A stretch of 26,927 bases of DNA from AC-32 sp038236705 (GCA_038236705.1 JBBRZN010000026.1:1-26927); one strand, 5' to 3'; shown: positions 14,381 through 21,500, numbered from the stretch's first letter. Notes: generated by a model not told the origin, from the sequence alone. A program made the numbers and translations.

Positions 14381-16609
14381 TCAAGGCAGGAGCGGGTCCT
14401 CGAAGGGCGCCTGGTTGAGCGGCAAGTGACTTGAACTCGCTACCCGCGGTTGTGTGCCGCGCGCCCGGATACGTAGCAGCAGGCTGGCCCACTTTGGTAG
14501 CCACCAGTTCGCCTCGCCCATGAGGCGCATAAGTGCCGGCACGAGCAGCGCACGGACGATCGTCGCGTCCAAAATGATTCCGGCCGCGAGGCCGATTCCG
14601 AGGGCTTTGGGCTCGTAGCCAGGGATTGTGGAGAACACGAGAAAGGCGAACATCAGAACGAGGGCGGCACTCGTCACGAGCTTTCCGGTTCGCGCCAGGC
14701 CGAGCTCGATCGCCTTTGTCGTCGAGCCGGTCTCGTCGTAGGCCTCACGGATGCGCGTGAGCATGAAGACCTCGTAGTCCATCGAGAGCCCGAACAGGAA
14801 GGCGAAGATCATCACCGGGATGTAGGCCGTTACCGACTGGATCGCCGCGAGGTTCCAGAGCGATGAGCCGTGGCCCTGCTGGAAGACGAAGACGACCACT
14901 CCGAAGCTCGCGGCGAGCGAAAGCAGGTTCAGTAGCACCGCCTTGACCGCCAACACGATCGAGCGGAAGGCGCGCGTGAGCAGGATCAGCGTCAGGATCA
15001 AGACCAAGGCGAGCGCATAGGGGAGACTGCCGAAGAGCGCGTGCAGGAAGTCGCGGTCAGTCGCGGCGAGCCCCGTCAGCGAGCCATTCGTATCCTTAAG
15101 GCTCGAATTGGCGCGGTTGATGATTCCCTGGATCCCCGGCGCGGCGCCGTCGATTCCAGGGAACGCTTCGATGAAGGAGTTCGGGCCGCGCTGCCATCCA
15201 GGAGGCGCGATTGCTCCAGTAACCCCCGGCGTCGCACGCAGCTTCGCTGCGACGAGTTGCGCGTTTCCGCCACGCTCGACGAGCACGTTGAGTGGCTTCA
15301 TGACGCCAGGGCTGATCCCGGCGGCGGTGAGTTGGTCGCGGCCGGCGATCGCGGTCCCGGTTCCGGGGAAGTACTTCAGCTGCGGCTCGTTCGCGTTCAA
15401 CTGTGTCCCGAGCCCGGCGAGCGTGGCCACGATCGCGAGGCCAAGGACCCCGACTGCGAGCGGGCGACGGAGCACGAAGCGCGCCCAGCGACCCCAGGCC
15501 CCGTCTTCGGGGTGGCCACGGTCGATGAACCGCTTCGGCATCACCCGGACGCTGTTGATCCGCGTCCCGAGAACAGACAGCAGCGCCGGCAGCAAGGTGA
15601 GGCTGGCCAGCACGGAGACGGCGGGGATCAGCATGCCACCGATGCCCATCCCGCGCAGCAGCGGCAGGGGCAGCACGATCATTGCCAGCAGGCTGACCGC
15701 GACCGTTGTCCCGGAGACGATCACGGAATGCCCGGCGTGCGTCATCGTCTCGACGAGCGCCGACTCGACGTCGTTTCCTTCACGCAGCTCGTCGCGGAAG
15801 CGGAAGATCATCACGAGCGCATAGTCGATCGCGACACCGAGACCGACGAGCGTGATCAAGAACTGCACGATGATTGAGACGCTGGTGATGTAGGTCAGCG
15901 CCCAGACGAGCGTGAAGGTGTTGAGAATCGAGGCAAGCGCGACGATGAGGGGCATCAGGACGGCGGGCAGTGTCCCGAAAACGAAGAGGAGAATCACGAG
16001 CGCGCCAAGGCCACCGATCAACGCCTCCAGCACAACGCTCGAGCCGCCACTCGATCCCTGGCTACTCGCTTCCCCGAGCGCGTCGCGACCGGTCACGTTA
16101 ACGGTGATCCCGGCTGCAAGACCGTCCGCCGCAGCAGCGCGCAGCTTGCCTGCGCCGCTCAACTTGTCGACCCCGTTCCGGCCCGCTGGATAGACCTCTT
16201 GGAATGTCGTGTGCCGATCGCGCGACACATAGGCGCGGCTGCCGGTTGAGAAGTACGAACTCGTGAGCGCGCCCGGATACAGCGTCGCCACCCTCGCCAT
16301 CGCCGTGCGAACCGCCCGGCTTTCGGTTACGTCACCGCTCGAGGAGTGGAAGACGACGACGTTTGGCGCACGCACGCCGGCCCCGAACGCCTTCAAGGTC
16401 CGCTGGCCGGTCTCGTAGGCCGGCTTCCCAGGGACGGCCAAGCTCTGGTACCAACGCGAGGAGAGCTTGCCCGCCGCGACGCCACCGACCAGAGTCAGCA
16501 CGACCCAGGCAACGATCACCGCCCAGCGGTAGCGAGTGATGAAATGGCCGAGGCGTTCGAGCCGACCCGCCGGCGACGTAGGGCGTGCGTCATCGCTCTG
16601 AACGTTCAT
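14381..16609 (-). CDS. MMPL/RND family exporter
   Basis: This 742-residue transporter has a first helix at about residues 24-44 (WAVIVAWVVLTLVGGVAAG), an extracytoplasmic domain, a helix block with VGLGVAIDYALVMIFRFRDE, a second extracytoplasmic domain and a closing block with LFGLSMDYEVFMLTRIREAY and AAGIILDATIVRALLVPALM. The D-Y pairs in both blocks are the conserved MMPL residues. An earlier ATG at 16648 is in frame, but ATG 16609 has AGAGGAG 7 bases upstream and begins a normal N-terminus. Downstream (9 bases) comes the small membrane protein. Upstream lie a small ORF and the XRE-cupin gene with its inverted repeat, a likely regulator. The substrate is unknown. Confidence 0.93.
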   Translation of the reverse strand: MNVQSDDARPTSPAGRLERLGHFITRYRWAVIVAWVVLTLVGGVAAGKLSSRWYQSLAVPGKPAYETGQRTLKAFGAGVRAPNVVVFHSSSGDVTESRAVRTAMARVATLYPGALTSSYFSTGSRAYVSRDRHTTFQEVYPAGRNGVDKLSGAGKLRAAAADGLAAGITVNVTGRDALGEASSQGSSGGSSVVLEALIGGLGALVILLFVFGTLPAVLMPLIVALASILNTFTLVWALTYITSVSIIVQFLITLVGLGVAIDYALVMIFRFRDELREGNDVESALVETMTHAGHSVIVSGTTVAVSLLAMIVLPLPLLRGMGIGGMLIPAVSVLASLTLLPALLSVLGTRINSVRVMPKRFIDRGHPEDGAWGRWARFVLRRPLAVGVLGLAIVATLAGLGTQLNANEPQLKYFPGTGTAIAGRDQLTAAGISPGVMKPLNVLVERGGNAQLVAAKLRATPGVTGAIAPPGWQRGPNSFIEAFPGIDGAAPGIQGIINRANSSLKDTNGSLTGLAATDRDFLHALFGSLPYALALVLILTLILLTRAFRSIVLAVKAVLLNLLSLAASFGVVVFVFQQGHGSSLWNLAAIQSVTAYIPVMIFAFLFGLSMDYEVFMLTRIREAYDETGSTTKAIELGLARTGKLVTSAALVLMFAFLVFSTIPGYEPKALGIGLAAGIILDATIVRALLVPALMRLMGEANWWLPKWASLLLRIRARGTQPRVASSSHLPLNQAPFEDPLLP

Positions 16610-16781
16610 TTCGACTCCTCTCATGGCTAGCTGCGCACCGGTCGGCACCGCAGTTGGGCGTTTTCTCGAGAGTTACTCCGGCCAGCGTCGGCGTTTGCAC
16701 CGTCGAGCCGCCGCGGACCTGCGACGCCGCGGTTAGCCAACGCCGCCCGCCGGGAGTACTTCGGGAACCTTGCGGGTCCAT
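16590..16781 (-). CDS. Possible small ORF overlapping the MMPL start
   Basis: ATG 16781 follows GGGAGGAACTAC, a good ribosome binding site, and opens 63 codons (MDPQGSRSTPGG... to NERSER) that overlap the MMPL start by 20 bases in another frame. The composition is polar with two cysteines (NCGADRC) and no recognisable domain. It could be a leader whose translation affects the exporter, or chance. Confidence 0.25.
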   Translation of the reverse strand: MDPQGSRSTPGGRRWLTAASQVRGGSTVQTPTLAGVTLEKTPNCGADRCAASHERSRNERSER

Positions 16782-16887
16782 GTAGTTCCTCCCTTCTCCG
16801 ACAGCGGAGGTTGTTCGGGTATGCGGGGGACACTCGAGGTGCTTCACTTCGCCGAGGTTGCACGTAGCCGAGCTAAGGGGCAACTTT

Positions 16888-16905
16888 CGTTGCTGTTTCT
16901 GGGAA
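16888..16905 (+). repeat. Left copy of 18-base inverted repeat around the XRE-cupin gene
   Basis: CGTTGCTGTTTCTGGGAA is repeated exactly, in inverted orientation, at 17586-17603. Similarity extends a few bases outward (GCAACTTT against GCAATTTC). This copy lies beyond the 3' end of the regulator gene, 279 bases upstream of the MMPL start codon. Confidence 0.75.
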
Positions 16906-16971
16906 TCGCTGCGGACCCGACTTGTGAACCGAACAACGGCTTGAGTCAGGTCTCGCGCTTGGCCGGAAGCG

Positions 16972-17574
16972 TTAGACGGTTTCGGTCTTGCGGCGGGGCG
17001 CCGCGCGCACGTGCATCCGCTGGCCGTGGCTTCCGTGAACGCTCAGGATCTCAACCGGCTCGTCGTCCGCCGGGCCGAACCAGTGCGGCAGCCGCGTGTC
17101 GAACTCGGCGACTTCGCCAGGCCCCATCGTGATGTCGTGCTCGCCCAGGACCAGCCGCATCTGTCCGGACAGCACGTACAACCACTCGTAGCCCTCGTGC
17201 GTCCGAAGCTCGCGGTCCCGTTCCGGCGGAATGATGACCTTCCACACGTGCAGACCACTCGACTGCTCCGTCAGCGGAAAGACCATTCGACCGTTGCGGA
17301 CGCGCGGCTTGAGCCGGATTCGAGGGTCGCCGACGTCAGGTGCACCAACGAGTTCGTCAAGCGGTACCTGATGGGCTTCGGCCAGCGGTAGGAGCAACTC
17401 GAGGCTGGGCTTCCGCTGGCCGCTCTCCAGTCGGGACAGCGTGCTCTTCGAGATGCCTGTCCTCGCGGCGAGCGCCGTCAAGGTGACGCCGCGGCGCTGA
17501 CGCAGTCGTTTCAAGCGGGGACCGACTTCGGCCAGGACGCTCGGGATGGCCGGTGATTCCGCCACGACGGCCAC
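16972..17574 (-). CDS. XRE-family regulator with C-terminal cupin domain
   Basis: An N-terminal helix-turn-helix (LKRLRQRRGVTLTALAARTG, then ISKSTLSRLESGQRKPSLEL) is followed by a linker (VPLDELVGAPD) and a cupin barrel (HEGYEWLYVLSGQMRLVLGE, then ITMGPGEVAEFDTRLPHWFG). Proteins of this layout (PuuR/SutR-like) bind a small molecule in the cupin and usually control neighbouring genes. The frame is open to 17640, but those first residues are encoded by the inverted repeat. GTG 17574 or 17565 fits the normal family start, giving about 200 residues. It is divergent from the flavoprotein at 17645. The ligand is unknown. Confidence 0.9.
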   Translation of the reverse strand: MAVVAESPAIPSVLAEVGPRLKRLRQRRGVTLTALAARTGISKSTLSRLESGQRKPSLELLLPLAEAHQVPLDELVGAPDVGDPRIRLKPRVRNGRMVFPLTEQSSGLHVWKVIIPPERDRELRTHEGYEWLYVLSGQMRLVLGEHDITMGPGEVAEFDTRLPHWFGPADDEPVEILSVHGSHGQRMHVRAAPRRKTETV

Positions 17575-17585
17575 GCTACTAGTCG

Positions 17586-17603
17586 TTCCCAGAAACAGCA
17601 ACG
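17586..17603 (-). repeat. Right copy of 18-base inverted repeat, in the divergent promoter region
   Basis: This is an exact inverted copy of 16888-16905. It lies 12 bases upstream of the likely regulator start (17574) and 41 bases upstream of the flavoprotein ATG (17645), a good place for an operator acting on both genes. Alternatively the two copies are terminal inverted repeats of a 716-base unit carrying the regulator. Confidence 0.7.
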
Positions 17604-17644
17604 GAAATTGCGGCCGGCCCCTGTTGTCGTGCACCGTCACGTCG

Positions 17645-18577
17645 ATGAAGTCTGAGACCTACGACGTGGTGGTGGTCGGCGGCGGCGCGGCCGGTTTGAG
17701 TGCCGCGCTCGTGCTCGGCCGAGCAAGGCGCCGGGTCGCAGTCATCGACGCCGGAGCACCACGGAACGCACCGGCGGCGCACATGCAGGGCTTCCTGTCT
17801 CGCGACGGGATCCCGCCCGCCGACCTCCTCGCCGCCGCGCGAGCAGAACTCCGCAGCTACGCCGTCGAACTCGTCGACGACCACGTGGCCGCGATCACAA
17901 GCGGCTTCACGCTCCGACTCGCCGGCGGCCGTACGGCGAGAGCGCGACGGCTGCTCCTCGCGACGGGTGCCGTCGACGAGCTGCCCGACATCCCCGGCGC
18001 CCGCGAGCGCTGGGGCCGGGACTTCCTCCACTGCCCGTACTGCCACGGCTGGGAGGTGCGCGATCAACCAATCGGGGTGCTCGGCACCGATCCCGGCTCC
18101 GTCGACCACGCCCACCTGCTTCGGCAATGGTCGGACGACGTCATCTTCTTCGCGCACACCTACCCAATCATCGCGAGCGAGCGGGCGACGCTGGACGAAC
18201 GAGGAGTGCAGGTTGTCGACGGTCTTGTCGCGCGCTTCTCAATCGTCGACGATCGCCTGAACGCAGTGCAGTTGGCCGACGGTGGCGCCATCCCCCGGGC
18301 CGCGGTCTTCATCCGGCCGACTCTCCACGCCCGCAGCGACGGTCTGATCGAGTCCCTGGGCTGCGAAGTCGACCAGGGAGGATTCGTCCGCGTCGATGCC
18401 ACCGGCAGAACGAGCGTGATCGGCGTCTGGGCGGCCGGCAACGTCGCCAACCCGCGCGCACAGGTGATCACCGCTGCAGGCGAAGGATCCGCAGCCGCCA
18501 TCGCAATCAACGCCGACCTCGTCGAGGAGGACGTTCGCAACCCCCCACAGCGTCACCGCGTCAAGAACAAGCGGTGA
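17645..18577 (+). CDS. Thioredoxin-reductase-like FAD/NAD(P) oxidoreductase
   Basis: A 310-residue flavoprotein. The FAD-binding dinucleotide fold is at the N-terminus (YDVVVVGGGAAGLSAALVLG), followed by LLATGAVDELPDIPG, the redox motif C130-PY-C133 within HCPYCHGWE, and the C-terminal FAD motif GVWAAGNVANP followed by AGEGSAAAIAIN. The CPYCHG motif aligns with the redox cysteines of thioredoxin reductase. However, the second nucleotide motif (IGVLGTDPGSVDHA) is atypical, as in family members that act on low-molecular-weight or natural-product disulfides (HlmI/GliT-like). ATG 17645 has no clear Shine-Dalgarno and may be read from a leaderless transcript. It is divergent from the XRE-cupin regulator, which probably controls it. 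Confidence 0.88.
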   Translation: MKSETYDVVVVGGGAAGLSAALVLGRARRRVAVIDAGAPRNAPAAHMQGFLSRDGIPPADLLAAARAELRSYAVELVDDHVAAITSGFTLRLAGGRTARARRLLLATGAVDELPDIPGARERWGRDFLHCPYCHGWEVRDQPIGVLGTDPGSVDHAHLLRQWSDDVIFFAHTYPIIASERATLDERGVQVVDGLVARFSIVDDRLNAVQLADGGAIPRAAVFIRPTLHARSDGLIESLGCEVDQGGFVRVDATGRTSVIGVWAAGNVANPRAQVITAAGEGSAAAIAINADLVEEDVRNPPQRHRVKNKR

Positions 18578-18580
18578 CGC
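18550..18580 (+). terminator. Perfect 10-bp hairpin across the flavoprotein stop codon
   Basis: GCGTCACCGC at 18550-18559 pairs with GCGGTGACGC at 18571-18580 around an 11-base loop. The TGA stop (18575-18577) is in the right arm. No T run follows, so it may be an intercistronic attenuator or RNA-processing site rather than a simple terminator. The next gene starts at 18607. Confidence 0.45.
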
Positions 18581-18606
18581 GGTCAACCATGAAACCGAAG
18601 GGACCC

Positions 18607-18864
18607 ATGACCAAAACCACTGAAAACCCGTCCGCACGGATCCCGCCGCCCAACAAGCACCAGCTCGCCTTCATGATCTGGCTGTGCGTCTTCCCAACGC
18701 TGACGGCCATCAACTTGGCGTTCGGGGACTGGCTCCGAACGATGTCACCGGTGCTCCGCACCCTCGTACTCGCAACGATCGCAGTCCCAATCGTGATCTA
18801 CGGACTGATGCCGCACCTCCACCGGCTCCGCGCGCGGTTGCTGACGATCGACCGTGTCAGCTAG
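18607..18864 (+). CDS. Small two-helix membrane protein, paralogue of 14071-14371
   Basis: The 85-residue product has a polar N-terminus (MTKTTENPSARIPPPNKHQL), a first helix (AFMIWLCVFPTLTAINLAFG), a short loop (DWLRTMSP), a second helix (VLRTLVLATIAVPIVIYGLM) and a basic tail (HLHRLRARLL). AAGGGACCC precedes the ATG; an in-frame ATG at 18589 is an alternative. The pattern is like the membrane tail of some antibiotic-biosynthesis-monooxygenase proteins. It follows the flavoprotein by 29 bases. The function is unknown, but two near-identical copies sit beside two different redox/export operons. Confidence 0.72.
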   Translation: MTKTTENPSARIPPPNKHQLAFMIWLCVFPTLTAINLAFGDWLRTMSPVLRTLVLATIAVPIVIYGLMPHLHRLRARLLTIDRVS

Positions 18865-19017
18865 CGCTCCGCAAGGCCGCAGGCTCGAGCCCGAGCCTTT
18901 CCTCCACGACCTCTTTCCATATTCTTCGTCGAGCGTATCGAGGGATTTCCTTCGAATCCGGCACGCCGAAGCAGTAGGGTCGGAGGGGCGTTTCCACGCC
19001 TGCCAAGGAGGAACCGG

Positions 19018-19320
19018 GTGGTCGCCGACTCAGGGGCGTTCGATGCGGACAGCCGCGTTTCCTACCCTCGGGCGACTGGCTCGGTGCTCGCTGCTGTGGC
19101 GCTCGCCGCTTGCGGTGCGGCCGCGTGCGCGGCCGCGCTCGCACTGACGAGCGACCATGTCTCTCATCCCGGCGTGCACGCCACGCTGATGGTCTGGATG
19201 GTTTTGGCCTACGTCCTCGCCGGGCTCGTCGCGTGGTGGCGGGGCCGGGAGATTCGGTTCGGCTTGTTGATGATCGCGGCAGGGGCCGCGATCTTCGTCT
19301 CGAGTAATGGGGGTCGCTAG
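19018..19320 (+). pseudogene. N-terminal fragment of a membrane sensor kinase
   Basis: AAGGAGG stands 6 bases before GTG 19018, so the start is genuine. The protein reads GSVLAAVALAACGAAACAAA, LALTSDHVSHPGVHATLMV, WMVLAYVLAGLVAWWRGREI and RFGLLMIAAGAAIFVSS, then stops at SNGGR. The AWWR...RFG-LMIAAG run is the membrane sensing region of a common actinobacterial histidine kinase family; the kinase domain is missing. The cut is abrupt, right beside the convergent DUF1801 gene. Confidence 0.6.
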
Positions 19321-19676
19321 CGCCGACCAACCTCCTCAAGCCGCACCGCGATCAGCTTCTGCACGAGCGTTTTTGGCAGCGGCTCATCGATAGGAAAGTG
19401 CAGCGCGCTCTTCGTCATCGTGTAATCGCGAAGCTCGTCTGCAAGCTGCGGAAGAACCGAGCCACTGAACGGCAAATAGCTCAGGTGATTCTGAAAGGCA
19501 GCAAAGCCGGCGACTGTCTTGCCCTGCACGCGGAACGCCGGCACACGGTACGAGATCACCTCTTCGGCTTCCGGGATGATCTCGAGAATCGTGCGGCGCA
19601 GTGCCTGGAGCGTGCTGCGCTTCGGCTCCTCAACACCTCGCAGGTACGCGTCAACCTCCGCGACAGACACCAGCAC
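19317..19676 (-). CDS. DUF1801 (YdhG-like) protein
   Basis: The 119-residue protein matches the DUF1801/YdhG family: VDAYLRGVEEPKRSTLQALR, IPEAEEVISYRVPAFRVQGK, GFAAFQNHLSYLPFSGSVLP and TMTKSALHFPIDEPLPKTLV. It is full length. The biochemical role of the family is unsettled (frataxin-like fold, proposed metal or iron handling). It starts at one of two nearby GTG codons and ends 4 bases inside the sensor-kinase fragment on the other strand. Confidence 0.85.
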   Translation of the reverse strand: MLVSVAEVDAYLRGVEEPKRSTLQALRRTILEIIPEAEEVISYRVPAFRVQGKTVAGFAAFQNHLSYLPFSGSVLPQLADELRDYTMTKSALHFPIDEPLPKTLVQKLIAVRLEEVGRR

Positions 19677-19828
19677 CGAGTCTAGACGCGCCCTATCTCG
19701 CTACTCGTCGTCATCCTCGCGAATAGGATGTTGGCGAAGGCAACTCGTCGTGCGCAGCGACGTCCCCGCCTATCGGCAGGAAGGACGCGCCCCGAGCAGA
19801 GCCCGCCCGCGAGGAACCAAGGCTTAGC

Positions 19829-20080
19829 TTGGCTGAGCTGTGGCAATCAGTCGGCGCAACCGCCTTCCTCCTGCAATACGGCGCAGGCAGCGCGACGATC
19901 AGCGAGCTCGCCGAGCCGTTCGGCATGCCGCTGACCGGGATGAAGAAGCACATCCGCCTACTCGAGGAAGCGGAACTGGTCACGACGGAGAAGATCGGCC
20001 GTGCGCGCAGATGCACGTTAGTGCCCTGCGCCTTCGAGGGCATAAGCACGTGGCTGCAGCGGCTCGACCGCTTCGCCTAG
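19829..20080 (+). CDS. ArsR-type helix-turn-helix regulator, short or eroded
   Basis: The winged-helix core is clear: ATISELAEPFGMPLTGMKKH, then IRLLEEAELVTTEKIGRARR and CTLVPCAFEGISTWLQRLDR. Regulators of this ArsR subgroup have about 105 residues and end with another 20 or more after the position where this one stops (LDRFA). The expected N-terminal helix (ADPTRRxIL) is not clean either; a look-alike, MLAKATRRA, lies in another frame at 19728. No cysteine metal site is visible. It precedes a DUF1801 gene and an AHSA1-like remnant, a common ArsR operon make-up. Function may be lost. Confidence 0.6.
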   Translation: MAELWQSVGATAFLLQYGAGSATISELAEPFGMPLTGMKKHIRLLEEAELVTTEKIGRARRCTLVPCAFEGISTWLQRLDRFA

Positions 20081-20106
20081 GTCGTCGAACGGACGAAAGG
20101 AGCACG

Positions 20107-20544
20107 ATGAGCACCACTGCGAAGAAGCGCAAGCAGCAAAAGAACCAAGGATTTACCGCCGAGGAAAAGGCCGCGATGAGAGCGCGCGCGAGAGAGATGA
20201 AGGCGGCCGAGGACGGGGAAAGCGCGGTGCGCGCCGCGCTCGCCGCGATGGCCCCACACGATCGCGCGATCGGGAAGCGGCTACACGCGCTCGTCAAAGA
20301 GAGCGCCCCGGACCTCTCGCCGAAGACCTGGTACGGAATGCCCGCGTACGCGAACAAGGACGGCAAGGTCGTCTGCTTCTTCCGCAACGCCACGAAGTTC
20401 AAGGAGCGGTACGCGATGTTCGGCTTCAACGACAGCGCGAAGCTCGACGACGGCTCCATGTGGCCCATCGCCTTCGCGCTGAAGAAGCTGACCAAGGCAG
20501 ACGAGGCCAGGATCGCGAAGCTCGTCAAGCAGGCGGTGAGCTGA
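20107..20544 (+). CDS. DUF1801-family protein
   Basis: AAAGGAG lies 4 bases before ATG 20107. The 145-residue product has a charged N-terminal helix (KKRKQQKNQGFTAEEKAAMR), then APHDRAIGKRLHALVKESAP, LSPKTWYGMPAYANKDGKVV, CFFRNATKFKERYAMFGFND and LTKADEARIAKLVKQAV. The TWYGMPAY and FGF-x-D segments place it in the DUF1801/YdhG group with an extra N-terminal arm. It sits between an ArsR-like gene and an AHSA1 fragment. It looks intact. Function unknown. Confidence 0.85.
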   Translation: MSTTAKKRKQQKNQGFTAEEKAAMRARAREMKAAEDGESAVRAALAAMAPHDRAIGKRLHALVKESAPDLSPKTWYGMPAYANKDGKVVCFFRNATKFKERYAMFGFNDSAKLDDGSMWPIAFALKKLTKADEARIAKLVKQAVS

Positions 20545-20547
20545 ACG

Positions 20548-20691
20548 ATGAACGAGATCACGGTCACGAACCAGCTCGAGATCCGGGTCGAGCGGGTCTT
20601 CGACGCGTCGCGCGCCCGCACGTCTTCTCCGTCTTGACGGATCCGCAGGTGATCCCCGAGTGGTGGGGCGACGGCGCATTCTCAGCTAGCA
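20548..20691 (+). pseudogene. AHSA1/SRPBCC-domain remnant, frameshifted and truncated
   Basis: ATG 20548 begins MNEITVTNQLEIRVERVFDA, a typical AHSA1 (START-like) opening. One base is lost near 20610. The homologous sequence continues in the next frame as HVFSVLTDPQVIPEWWGDGA, the family's ALTDPELIPQWWG signature. After that the similarity ends, so about two thirds of the domain is missing. It begins 3 bases after the DUF1801 stop and was once part of that operon. Confidence 0.7.
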
Positions 20692-20739
20692 CCGTGGGCC
20701 GTGAAAGCTCAGCTACCGGCTCGGTCCTTGAAGAGCTGC

Positions 20740-20979
20740 TCAGGTACCCGGCGTGGCTGGGTCTTCCGTCCAGGGCATCGTGCCTCGCAGGTTCGCGGCA
20801 ATCAGCCTTCGGTCCGCCGGGTCCCAGACGAGAACCGTGTCGGCCTGGGCAAGTGCGACGAGCGCGGTCATCGCCGCCAGGCTGGGAGCAACGACGTGGT
20901 GGCGGTCATCGCTTGTCACGATCATCAGCTCAAAATCACCGTCGTCGCCATCGGCGCCTGCGATCCAGTTCGCGTTCAT
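20740..20979 (-). CDS. Conserved hypothetical small protein
   Basis: From ATG 20979 the frame reads MNANWIAGADGDDGDFELMI, VTSDDRHHVVAPSLAAMTAL, VALAQADTVLVWDPADRRLI and AANLRGTMPW. The codon pattern and amphipathic beta/alpha alternation look genuine, and I have a faint recollection of similar actinobacterial hypotheticals. The frame is open further upstream to 21108, but that part looks non-coding. No clear ribosome binding site. Function unknown. Confidence 0.5.
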   Translation of the reverse strand: MNANWIAGADGDDGDFELMIVTSDDRHHVVAPSLAAMTALVALAQADTVLVWDPADRRLIAANLRGTMPWTEDPATPGT

Positions 20980-21067
20980 GATCTTGACGCGACGCGCTTC
21001 CTCGCTCGCTCCAGGCACGTTCCCAGCGTAAAGACTTCGGCGTGTCCGCCAACTTTGGCAACGAAGG

Positions 21068-21086
21068 ATGGAGCCTTTATGGAGCC
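21068..21086 (+). repeat. Direct repeat, first copy (ATGGAGCC-TTT-ATGGAGCC)
   Basis: ATGGAGCCTTTATGGAGCC occurs here and, with one extra C, at 21307-21326. Each copy is itself a doubled ATGGAGCC. The pair brackets the tRNA fragment and terminator. Confidence 0.65.
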
Positions 21087-21100
21087 CCGTGGTTGCAACC

Positions 21101-21186
21101 GGTGGCAAGCAGTGGCAAATCGCGCAGCAGCGAAAACGGCGGAATCACGCCAAAAACCGTTGCCGTCGGTTGCCACCAGTTGCCGG
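21101..21186 (+). repeat. Cluster of TGGCAA / TTGCC motifs, possible recombinase arm sites
   Basis: GTGGCAA occurs twice on the plus strand (21102-21118), and the inverted form GTTGCC occurs three times (21159-21184). The motifs directly precede a tRNA 3' fragment, the arrangement seen at attachment sites of tyrosine-recombinase elements. Binding by a recombinase is inferred. Confidence 0.4.
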
Positions 21187-21195
21187 AGAAGTTCC

Positions 21196-21238
21196 ATGGT
21201 AAGGAGGGGGTCGACGGTTCGAGTCCGTCAGAGGGCTC
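21196..21238 (+). pseudogene. 3' fragment of a tRNA gene (attachment-site remnant)
   Basis: The T arm is complete: GACGG (21213-21217), loop TTCGAGT and CCGTC (21225-21229). It is followed by the acceptor strand AGAGGGC and discriminator T, and preceded by a variable-loop-like AAGGAGGGGGTC. No 5' half (D arm, acceptor 5' strand GCCCTCT) is found upstream. A tRNA tail running from about the anticodon loop to the 3' end is the usual duplicated part of a phage or island attachment site. Confidence 0.6.
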
Positions 21239-21241
21239 TGC

Positions 21242-21266
21242 AAAAGCCCCGCACATGGGGCTTTTT
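21242..21266 (+). terminator. Rho-independent terminator behind the tRNA fragment
   Basis: AAAAGCCCC and GGGGCTTTT form a 9-bp stem around a six-base loop (GCACAT), followed by further T residues. The A/T symmetry allows termination on both strands. It would have been the terminator of the original tRNA gene. Confidence 0.85.
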
Positions 21267-21306
21267 CTTTCTGATTGCTTTGCACGGTTTCCAGTGTGCA
21301 TCAGGT

Positions 21307-21326
21307 ATGGAGCCCTTTATGGAGCC
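21307..21326 (+). repeat. Direct repeat, second copy (ATGGAGCCC-TTT-ATGGAGCC)
   Basis: This is the second copy of the 21068-21086 repeat with one additional C. It lies 239 bases downstream, beyond the terminator. Confidence 0.65.
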
Positions 21327-21407
21327 TTCAGCTCCAGAACGCCCCTCTTGATAGCCGCGCCGGCCCGACTGGCGAGCGCTTCCGTGGGTTTCAAAACTCT
21401 GATTCGT

Positions 21408-21500
21408 GCCGGGTTTGCCCGCTACCTCCAGGTCCGCTTGCACGGGCTCCGGCGCGACCTGGCCGACTACGTGGACTACTACAACTTCGAGCGCGCGTGG
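21408..21500 (+). mobile_element. IS481-type transposase remnant (C-terminal piece)
   Basis: The frame reads AGFARYLQVRLHGLRRDLAD followed by YVDYYNFERAW. This is the C-terminal part of an IS481/IS3-like DDE transposase (typical: FARYL...LRRDLDxYLxYYNxERAH). The rest of the catalytic core and the terminal GRTP-like stretch are missing and no inverted repeats are visible, so only debris of an insertion remains. Confidence 0.5.
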
